Source: Anaerolineae bacterium (GTDB lineage: Bacteria; Chloroflexota; Anaerolineae; 4572-78; J111). Taken from it: a stretch of DNA of 20,587 bases. The notes below the pieces were generated by a model. That model had not been told where the DNA came from, ran no database searches, and was given only the letters and a program-made list of their open reading frames with translations. The stretch covers positions 1 through 20,587 of the forward strand of contig JAGRBY010000056.1 in the NCBI GenBank assembly GCA_020433835.1, written 5' to 3'. The position numbers and the translations under genes were made by a program. The number at the start of each line of letters is the position of its first letter. Position 1 is the first letter of the stretch. This document shows positions 1 through 5,514 of this stretch, one piece after another.

Positions 1-28
1 AAAGCCCCTTCTCGAAAGAAGAGGCTTT
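1..28 (-). terminator. Intrinsic terminator of the SAM riboswitch expression platform
   Basis: Read on the minus strand, AAAGCC-CTTCT pairs with AGAAG-GGCTTT around a TTCG loop, with one T/G wobble inside, giving a stem of about 12 bp. The 3' arm ends in TTT exactly at the window edge, so the rest of the U-run would lie outside. It sits about 18 nt downstream of the P1 stem of the SAM aptamer, the normal place for the terminator of an S-box expression platform. The controlled gene would start to the left of base 1. Confidence 0.8.
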
Positions 29-45
29 ACGCACGGAATCGGTAG

Positions 46-170
46 CTCTCATCTTCCAGAAAGTATTACTTCTGCCGGAATTGGCACCGAAAACCTGATA
101 AACGTTATTGTTCTCAGGAAAGGTTGCCGGAGCTTCACAGGGCCGGTCCCTCTGCTCCTCTGGATGAGTG
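46..170 (-). promoter_or_regulatory. SAM-I (S-box) riboswitch aptamer
   Basis: The minus strand carries the conserved S-box core. P1 is CTCATC (complement of 163-168) pairing with GATGAG (complement of 48-53). After it come AGAGGGACCGGCCCTGTGAA, then a GCTCC arm that closes P2 with GGAGC, then CCGGCAACC (complement of 122-130). P3 is CCTGA/TCAGG, followed by GGTGCCAATTCC and GGCAGAAG leading back to P1. These elements occur in the canonical S-box order. S-box RNAs bind S-adenosylmethionine and usually turn off methionine or cysteine biosynthesis, SAM synthesis or methionine transport by terminating transcription. Here a terminator follows at 1-28, so this is predicted to be a transcriptional OFF switch for a gene to the left of the window. 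A 64-codon open frame crosses the region but is only a by-product of the RNA sequence. Confidence 0.95.
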
Positions 171-213
171 ATATATTTAGGTTTTCTTTAGAGCTTGTAT
201 CAAGCTGTGACAG

Positions 214-243
214 ATAATACCATAAGGTTAGGGGTTTTGTCAA
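214..243 (-). promoter_or_regulatory. Sigma-70-type promoter for the SAM riboswitch transcript
   Basis: On the minus strand TTGACA (complement of 238-243) is followed after 18 bp by TATTAT (complement of 214-219). Transcription would begin near 207, about 37 nt before the first base of the aptamer P1 stem, giving a normal S-box leader. Confidence 0.75.
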
Positions 244-286
244 TAATGAGTTTTGTCGATACTTATATTAGATATAGCGACAAACC

Positions 287-370
287 AGGTGACAGTCACT
301 TTTTAATGCTAAATATGGGTACTTTTCCGTGAAGAGGCCCAATATCTAGCCCAGTAAGTGACTGTCACCT
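287..370. repeat. Palindromic repeat element, type A (AGGTGACAGTCACTT ends)
   Basis: AGGTGACAGTCACTT (287-301) is exactly reversed at 356-370, giving perfect 15-bp terminal inverted repeats on an 84-bp unit. Each end is itself a palindrome (GTGAC-A-GTCAC). The interior also pairs, with CTAAATAT...GGG against CCC...ATATCTAG, so the whole unit could fold into one long imperfect hairpin. The same ends recur at 4641-4654 and 4710-4723 with a different interior. It looks like a REP- or MITE-like intergenic repeat moved by a transposase encoded elsewhere; that is inference, since no transposase lies in this window. Confidence 0.75.
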
Positions 371-394
371 TAATTCCGATAAAGTCTATTATCT

Positions 395-423
395 TTGACA
401 CACCACAGCCTCTTCTTTACAAT
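395..423 (+). promoter_or_regulatory. Sigma-70-type promoter of the GNAT gene
   Basis: TTGACA (395-400) and TACAAT (418-423) are separated by exactly 17 bp. Transcription would start near 430, only about 20 nt before the ATG at 452. The short leader holds AAGGAG at 433-438. The promoter lies just to the right of the palindromic repeat at 287-370, so the repeat separates it from the divergent riboswitch promoter. Confidence 0.75.
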
Positions 424-451
424 ACTCACCTTAAGGAGTTGTAATTCGTAG

Positions 452-1321
452 ATGAGTTTATTTGGCACCAATCGAAAAATGACAACTGTACGATCTATAC
501 AAGCCGCCCATTTTGGCGATATCTTACCCTTGATAGCAACGGCCTGGCGTATCTATCTACGCTTATCGCCGGCGGAATTGCAAACCCGGCTGAACGATAT
601 GCGCGGCTTTTTCGCCGAAGATCGGGTTGGCATACGCGGTTTTCTGATCATCGAGCCTTACCAGCCCGATACAGCGCTCATTGTGGCCGCCGGTCTGCGT
701 GATACCTGGAGCGTTCCGCCTTTTCTCGATGTTCTATTACCGGAAATTGAACGGGCGGCGGTTGATCTTCAGGCAACGGCTATCTTGCATGTGGGCAGTT
801 TTTCCTGGTTGGTAGATGGACTGCGCCAGCACGGTTTTGAAACCCAAGATTGGATTGTTATTTACGAGCGGATTGGCCAGGAACCTCCGCCTGAACCAGA
901 GCAAACGCCGGCTCAAATTCGCACAGCCCACACCCGTGATTTGGAAACGCTGACCCAGCTCGATAACTATACGTTCGATTATATCTGGCACATGTCCACG
1001 CGCCATCTGCGCGAGGCACTGGCCAATGCCGTTTCATTTGCCGTCGCTGTTGTCGATAACAAGATCGTGGGCTATGAATGGTCTGATATGTACAATCAGC
1101 ACGCCCATCTCACCCGGCTGGCCGTCCACCCCGATTTTCAGGGTCAAGGCATCGGGCGGCAGTTAGTTCATCGCGCTCTTGTCGATGCGCTGGCTGCCGG
1201 AGCCAATTTGATAACGTTAAACACGCCGGAAAACAACCAACGCTCTCAAGCCCTTTATCAACGTTTTGGGTTTGTGAGTACGGGTGAGAGACTGCCGGTG
1301 TTGAAGAAAAACTTGACGTAA
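452..1321 (+). CDS. GNAT-family N-acetyltransferase with two GNAT-like halves
   Basis: Predicted 289-residue cytoplasmic acetyltransferase transferring an acetyl group from acetyl-CoA to an unknown amine substrate. The C-terminal half (about 155-285) is a clear GNAT domain: the motif A segment LTRLAVHPDFQGQGIGRQLV carries the QGQGIG acetyl-CoA pyrophosphate loop, and NQRSQALYQRFGF is the usual motif B end. The N-terminal half (about 10-145) has the same overall layout (AAHFGDILPLIATAW at the start, LRQHGFE near the end) but no QxxGxG loop, so it is probably a degenerate, non-catalytic GNAT copy. The start at 452 is chosen because AAGGAG lies 13 nt upstream; an in-frame ATG at 479 has no ribosome-binding site and would remove only nine residues. 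It has its own promoter (395-423) and converges with the DUF2723 gene 58 bp away. The substrate cannot be told from sequence. Confidence 0.88.
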   Translation: MSLFGTNRKMTTVRSIQAAHFGDILPLIATAWRIYLRLSPAELQTRLNDMRGFFAEDRVGIRGFLIIEPYQPDTALIVAAGLRDTWSVPPFLDVLLPEIERAAVDLQATAILHVGSFSWLVDGLRQHGFETQDWIVIYERIGQEPPPEPEQTPAQIRTAHTRDLETLTQLDNYTFDYIWHMSTRHLREALANAVSFAVAVVDNKIVGYEWSDMYNQHAHLTRLAVHPDFQGQGIGRQLVHRALVDALAAGANLITLNTPENNQRSQALYQRFGFVSTGERLPVLKKNLT

Positions 1322-1379
1322 AGACTGGGATGTAGAATAGTGGTATGTCTCCTCTAAGCCCAGCCCATATCCACGGACC

Positions 1380-3320
1380 TTACTCTACCACTATTTCTTC
1401 TAATTCAACCCGCCCAACCTCCGCCGCGTTTTGAGCCGGATCGTACCAAATAAGTAAAGGTCGATACCTGCCCGGCGGTGTATCCGCTGCTAACGACAGG
1501 TCATAAACATCGGTGATGATTTCGCCGGGACGCCAGCGGTTGGTGGGATAGGCAAAATGAACCGGCACAGCATCCTCGACCGCCACAACCTCCCCATCTT
1601 CATTAAGTAAACGCGCCGAGACCTTTAACTCGGCCGCAATCGGGGCATCGACGCGCCATGCCAGCGTCAATCGAACCGGAGCCAAGCCCGATCCTGTGTG
1701 TGGCGTGTGGGCGATGTCATAGCCCAACAGTGTAATCTCTGGAGTAATCATCTGATTGAGAAGATGCGATAGCTCTGGAGTAAGCGTCATCGGCTGCGGG
1801 TCGATGTGGATAAGCGGGCCGACGGCGCTGAGTGAATAGTGATCTGTCAGACCGGTCAGCTCGCGTGTTAAGTAAACTGATTTCCCTTCATCGATCAGAC
1901 GGTCAACCGCCGCCAGCCGGTCAGCTTCCACATCAGCCACGACAGTTTCGATGTCCGGGCGCTGCTTTTCCGTTTGTTGAAAATAGCGCACCAGCGTCAT
2001 CTCGCCCAAAATACCCACGATGACCGGTCGGTCGGCCAGCGGCTGACGAAGTATGTCGATACCGTAATCATGAACAGCCCATGTGTACCGCTGCTTGAGC
2101 GCCGGATAGGTTGTGCGAACCAATTGCACCAGCACCAATCCAAAAATTGCCAGCAGCAGCCCCACCGTTCCCCACCGCCAGCCCGGATTGCGCAGTCGAG
2201 CCATCGTATCGAGCATAAACGCGGCCCCAATGCCGCTCCACAGCGCCCACAGCAGAAAAACCGGAATAAAAAAAACCTCGATATCGGCCACGTTGTAGAA
2301 AATATTGAACGTAAAATACGTTACAAAAGCCACACCGCTTAAGGCCAGCAACGTGTACGGGCCGCGCCGCACCAGGTAAAGCAAACCGATGAAACCGGGC
2401 ACAAGGGTATAAAACTGCTCCGCCAACAGCCGCCCGTAGAAAGCCAGACTCCGATCCTGATTAAACGGGTTACTGAAAATAAAAGTGCCATACCCACTGG
2501 CCGTCACCTGCTGCCAAAATCCGGCCCAACTGTTTCGATATGTGCCATCCAGCGATCCAACCTCGCCGCGTAATGGTAAATAGAGGTAGATTAACAAAGG
2601 CAGCAGCCCCAACAAAAGAGCAGCAAGTATCGTTTTCGGCTGAAAAAGCATTGTCCCATAAATCAACAGGAGGTAAATTCCCACAGCGGGCAGCAGCAGC
2701 AGCGTCGTCCGGTGGTGGGTGAGAGATACCCCAAAGAGTAAAGCCAGCCAATAAATCGACCGTCTTGAATCGCGATGGGCCGAAACGGTGACCAGCAAAA
2801 TTGACACAACAAACAGGGCATTAAGCGTATAAACTTCGGCGATGGTCGCTTGCTGCCAAAAAACGAAGCCCACGGCAAACAACAAAGCCCCCGCCAAACT
2901 GCCCACATAAGACGGCCAAATCACCAAGCCTTTAGGGTTAAGGCTTGACGAACGGTGATCCGATATGACGGTTGGTTCCGTTTGCGGCCGCACCTTCATC
3001 GAGGAGGGTAGAACGCGCCAGATCAAGACAAACAGCAGCGCCACGGCCGCCGCACCGAAAACGGCGCTCATCAGATTGACCCGATAGGCAATATTTCCTA
3101 TCGGGATAAACGTAAACAGTTTGCCCAGCAAGGTATAGAGCGGATAGCCCGTAGGGTGGGCAATCCCCAGTTGGTAGGTAACCAGTTGAAATTCCAGGCT
3201 GTCATCAAATAAAGTGACAACAGAAGGCGCCAGCGTACTCACATAGAGAAGCAAACAGAGAACAAAGACTCCTCCGGCCAGCAGCCAGATACGTCGGCTT
3301 AAGGGTGGCTGGTGATTCAT
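1380..3320 (-). CDS. DUF2723 polytopic membrane protein (GT-C-like glycosyltransferase fold)
   Basis: Predicted 646-residue integral membrane protein. The first membrane helix (about 11-29) is followed by the DUF2723 hallmark: TLAPSVV, the acidic motif DDSLEF (D39, D40, E43) and HPTGYPLY (55-62), then RVNLMSAVFGA. Roughly eleven more hydrophobic segments run to about residue 415. The last 200 or so residues are soluble and end in a beta-rich domain (NRWRPGEIITDVYDL, PPGRYRPLLIWYDP). DUF2723 proteins resemble GT-C (PMT/ArnT-like) transferases that use lipid-linked sugars, the acidic pair in the first loop being the expected catalytic site; activity here is inference. The frame is open to a TTG at 3350, but ATG at 3320 is preferred because it begins 1 nt after the stop of the upstream adaptor gene, which suggests translational coupling. 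No good ribosome-binding site precedes it. Confidence 0.85.
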   Translation of the reverse strand: MNHQPPLSRRIWLLAGGVFVLCLLLYVSTLAPSVVTLFDDSLEFQLVTYQLGIAHPTGYPLYTLLGKLFTFIPIGNIAYRVNLMSAVFGAAAVALLFVLIWRVLPSSMKVRPQTEPTVISDHRSSSLNPKGLVIWPSYVGSLAGALLFAVGFVFWQQATIAEVYTLNALFVVSILLVTVSAHRDSRRSIYWLALLFGVSLTHHRTTLLLLPAVGIYLLLIYGTMLFQPKTILAALLLGLLPLLIYLYLPLRGEVGSLDGTYRNSWAGFWQQVTASGYGTFIFSNPFNQDRSLAFYGRLLAEQFYTLVPGFIGLLYLVRRGPYTLLALSGVAFVTYFTFNIFYNVADIEVFFIPVFLLWALWSGIGAAFMLDTMARLRNPGWRWGTVGLLLAIFGLVLVQLVRTTYPALKQRYTWAVHDYGIDILRQPLADRPVIVGILGEMTLVRYFQQTEKQRPDIETVVADVEADRLAAVDRLIDEGKSVYLTRELTGLTDHYSLSAVGPLIHIDPQPMTLTPELSHLLNQMITPEITLLGYDIAHTPHTGSGLAPVRLTLAWRVDAPIAAELKVSARLLNEDGEVVAVEDAVPVHFAYPTNRWRPGEIITDVYDLSLAADTPPGRYRPLLIWYDPAQNAAEVGRVELEEIVVE

Positions 3321-3321
3321 G

Positions 3322-4500
3322 CTAGCTGGGCGGGCCGATGGCAATTTCAACGCGACCGGTCATGCCGGGCCGGATGTCGAGGTCGCCGCCATCGAAATCG
3401 AAATAAATAGTGAAGAGGGCTGTATCACCATCTTTCTCGGTCGACTCAAACTCGATGCGCTGGACTACGCCGAGGAAGGAGGTATTGGGATAGGGTTTCA
3501 GGTAAATTGTGGCTTCGTCGCCAACCGCGACATCGGCCAGATTGCGTTCGCTAAAGTTGCTGGTGGCAAAACGGAGCGGCTCGACTTGGGTCAGTGTAAT
3601 CGAGGCGTTGTTGATCGACACGCCCGGCGAACCGTCCAAATCCGTGACGATGCCATCCCAGGGTGCCCGAAGCAAGGCTTTGGCCAGATTCGATTTTGCC
3701 TCTTCCACCTGTATTTTGGACTCACGCAGTCGAGCCGCATTGACCGATTCAGCTTCGGGCCGTAAGCCGCTTAACAGTTTTTCCAACGCATTCTGGGCCT
3801 GGACCACTTTTGATTGGGCGGCTGAGATTTCGGCTTCAGCAGCCGGTTTGGTGGCTTCTTCATAAACCGCCTGGGCACGTTCGTAGTTCAAGGTAGCGGT
3901 CTGCAAATCAGCGGCTTGCGGACTCATGCCCACGCCTTCGGCATAGGCCACCTTATCGTAGGCTTCTTGGGCCTGACGCAGTTCAACCTCACGCAGGCGA
4001 AGATCGGCCGCCGCCTGGTCGATGGCCTCGGCGGAAGGGAGATCACGCAAGCGCTGTAGATCGGCCTGGGCGGCCTCCAAGTTGCTGCGGGCCTCGGAGA
4101 TGTCGCCGGTCAGGGCCGGAGCAGCTTCATTGGTAATTTGGGCTTCGGTTAGCTCCAGCGAGGCCTCGGCTTTGGCCAAAGCGGTTTGCAAATCGCCGTC
4201 ATCCACTTTCGCCAGCAAATCGCCCTGCTTTACAAATTGGCCGGGGACTACATAAACCTCTTCAATGGTGCCGCTCAAGCCTGAAGGAAAACTCAGTTTT
4301 TGAGGCGGTAAAGACAAAACAACCTCGCCGTCGGCAGTGACGGTGGTTTGAAACGTTTGAACAGGCGTGGGCAGCGGCGTCGGCGTGGCGGTAGGAGTAG
4401 GCGTAGCGCCACCAAAACCAAATTGGCTGACATCAGCGGTGCAAGCCGACAGGACAACCATGGCCATTGCTATTAAAAATAGAGCTGTGTATTTCATCAT
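3322..4500 (-). CDS. HlyD-family efflux adaptor (membrane fusion) lipoprotein
   Basis: Predicted 392-residue lipoprotein. Residues 1-20 are a lipoprotein signal peptide with lipobox LSAC (Cys20), followed by a Thr/Pro-rich spacer (about 30-47). Then comes the first lipoyl half with KLSFPSGLSGTIEEVYVVPG and GQFVKQGDLLAKVDD, a long Ala/Glu-rich alpha-helical hairpin (about 105-265), the second lipoyl half LLRAPWDGIVTDLDGSPGVS, and beta-barrel segments to the end. This is the standard order of RND/ABC periplasmic adaptor subunits. Such proteins normally bridge an inner-membrane exporter to the cell surface, but no exporter gene follows; the next gene is the DUF2723 membrane protein, 1 nt downstream. 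ATG at 4500 is chosen over an in-frame TTG at 4507-4509; ATG at 4497 is equally possible. No convincing promoter or ribosome-binding site is visible upstream. Confidence 0.88.
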   Translation of the reverse strand: MMKYTALFLIAMAMVVLSACTADVSQFGFGGATPTPTATPTPLPTPVQTFQTTVTADGEVVLSLPPQKLSFPSGLSGTIEEVYVVPGQFVKQGDLLAKVDDGDLQTALAKAEASLELTEAQITNEAAPALTGDISEARSNLEAAQADLQRLRDLPSAEAIDQAAADLRLREVELRQAQEAYDKVAYAEGVGMSPQAADLQTATLNYERAQAVYEEATKPAAEAEISAAQSKVVQAQNALEKLLSGLRPEAESVNAARLRESKIQVEEAKSNLAKALLRAPWDGIVTDLDGSPGVSINNASITLTQVEPLRFATSNFSERNLADVAVGDEATIYLKPYPNTSFLGVVQRIEFESTEKDGDTALFTIYFDFDGGDLDIRPGMTGRVEIAIGPPS

Positions 4501-4621
4501 ACTGGGCAATAACTCTTGGCTTCTTTCTCGATAAGGCTAAGAATATACATGTGCGATTAATAGTTTACCCAGGAAATCTCGATTGCCCAATTGACCGGAT
4601 TGGTTCAAAAATAGCATGAAT

Positions 4622-4751
4622 ATGAGTTACGCAGTTCAAAAGGTGACAGTCACTGGGCAATAATAAATCGCCCTATTTGAGCTAAACGGACGTACATTCT
4701 CAATCAAAAAGTGACTGTCACCTTGTTCATTCGCCCAACTGCGTAAGTCAT
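4622..4751. repeat. Nested inverted-repeat element (TTACGCAGTT outer, type A inner)
   Basis: The outer arms are ATGAGTTACGCAGTT (4622-4636) and AACTGCGTAAGTCAT (4737-4751), complementary at 14 of 15 positions. Nested inside are AGGTGACAGTCACT (4641-4654) and its exact complement AGTGACTGTCACCT (4710-4723), the same palindromic ends as the repeat at 287-370. The interior carries a further GGGC...GCCC pairing. The outer arms recur at 10411-10549 around a different core. It looks like a small non-autonomous (MITE-like) element, either with one repeat inserted in another or built of modules. No ORF lies inside. Confidence 0.75.
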
Positions 4752-4817
4752 AATGAAGTCATGCAACTTTTTTGATGGGGTATCGTAATGCTCTATGAGA
4801 ATTCTCTGAAATCTGTA

Positions 4818-4846
4818 TTGACAAGTGTATAATTACAAGCTATAAT
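4818..4846 (+). promoter_or_regulatory. Perfect-consensus sigma-70 promoter of the RHH-like gene
   Basis: TTGACA (4818-4823), a 17-bp spacer and TATAAT (4841-4846) match the bacterial consensus at all twelve positions. Transcription should begin near 4853. A promoter this strong in front of a small gene with palindromes over the -10 box suggests that expression is held down by a repressor. Confidence 0.88.
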
Positions 4847-4867
4847 GTAATTAAATTACACGTAATT
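4830..4867. promoter_or_regulatory. Overlapping operator-like palindromes on the -10 box and start site
   Basis: TAATTACA (4830-4837) and TGTAATTA (4846-4853) form a perfect 8-bp inverted repeat with an 8-bp centre that contains most of the -10 box. Directly downstream, AATTAC (4854-4859) and GTAATT (4862-4867) form a second inverted repeat over the start site. All half-sites share the core ATTAC/GTAAT. A protein bound here would block RNA polymerase. The neighbouring gene product has a ribbon-helix-helix-like segment and such proteins often repress their own promoters, so autoregulation is a reasonable inference. Confidence 0.55.
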
Positions 4868-4902
4868 AACTATCAACAATGATATTTTGTAAGGAGATAC
4901 TT

Positions 4903-5367
4903 ATGTCTGACAACGTAAAAACCAACGGCTTTGATGAAACCGACTTTGTAGAAGGCCAAGTTATCGACGAAACGGTGGTCGACGCTGAAACTGAAGAAGA
5001 AGATGTGTACAACAGTGCTAAAGATGCCGCCAACAATGCCAAAGAGACCGTCGGCGCTGCCGGAAAAACCATCAACGAAGCGATTAAGCAAGTTGAGAAG
5101 CAGTTTGAGTCCTTCGGCAAAAAATTAGGCAGTGCGCTGCAAGACCGCGCCAATGTAGTTATGGTTCGGGTAAATGACGACAGCCTGGCTTACCTTGACA
5201 TGCTGGTTGATGCCGATGTGACCAAGAGCCGCTCTGAGAGCGCCGCATTTCTTATTAATGAAGGCATCAAAAGCAACGAAGCCCTCTTCAACCGCATTCG
5301 TGAAATCACCGACCAAATTTCCGCGCTTCGTTCACAACTGCGTACGACTGTAAATCCTGAAGAATAA
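4903..5367 (+). CDS. Small acidic protein with ribbon-helix-helix-like segment
   Basis: Predicted 154-residue soluble protein of unknown function. Residues 1-35 are strongly acidic. Residues 36-82 form a predicted amphipathic helix rich in Ala, Lys and Glu, reminiscent of phasin- or stress-type helical proteins. Residues 85-125 read as a ribbon-helix-helix unit: strand VVMVRV, helix DDSLAYLDMLVDADV, turn TKSR, helix SESAAFLINEGI. A last helix (about 126-147) could form a coiled coil. The ATG at 4903 is chosen because AAGGAG (4891-4896) lies 6 nt upstream; an in-frame ATG at 4879 has no such site. It is a single-gene unit with a consensus promoter, operator-like palindromes and a strong terminator. 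The RHH call rests on pattern only. If correct, the long acidic and helical N-terminal region is unusual for a CopG-type regulator; a structural or nucleoid-associated role is an alternative. Confidence 0.75.
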   Translation: MSDNVKTNGFDETDFVEGQVIDETVVDAETEEEDVYNSAKDAANNAKETVGAAGKTINEAIKQVEKQFESFGKKLGSALQDRANVVMVRVNDDSLAYLDMLVDADVTKSRSESAAFLINEGIKSNEALFNRIREITDQISALRSQLRTTVNPEE

Positions 5368-5422
5368 GTTGAAAGCCTGGTTACTTTAGGCAACCTAACA
5401 GCAACTTTTCATCTTCGCCATG

Positions 5423-5459
5423 AAAAAAGCGGACGATCATAATGATCGTCCGCTTTTTT
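5423..5459. terminator. Bidirectional intrinsic terminator
   Basis: GCGGACGATC pairs with GATCGTCCGC around an ATAAT loop (10 bp, extendable to 12), with six A before and six T after. It lies 56 nt beyond the stop of the RHH-like gene and about 55 nt beyond the stop of the converging secreted-repeat gene, so it can end transcription from both sides. Confidence 0.93.
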
Positions 5460-5514
5460 GTTGCAACTTTGTAGTCGGCACGGTTTGGGAGCGCTCCCAA
5501 ACGACAATTTTCGG

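Noticed and set aside
49..243. 64-codon open frame on the minus strand
   Set aside because: It overlaps the conserved SAM riboswitch and its promoter, and has no ribosome-binding site; the RNA structure explains the sequence.
3319..3765. 148-codon plus-strand frame opposite the HlyD adaptor gene
   Set aside because: The minus-strand frame has a full domain structure and lipoprotein signal; the plus-strand frame has no ribosome-binding site or recognisable domain.
287..4723. The AGGTGACAGTCACT repeats as part of a CRISPR array
   Set aside because: The copies are paired as inverted repeats at two distant loci, without regularly spaced direct repeats or cas genes.
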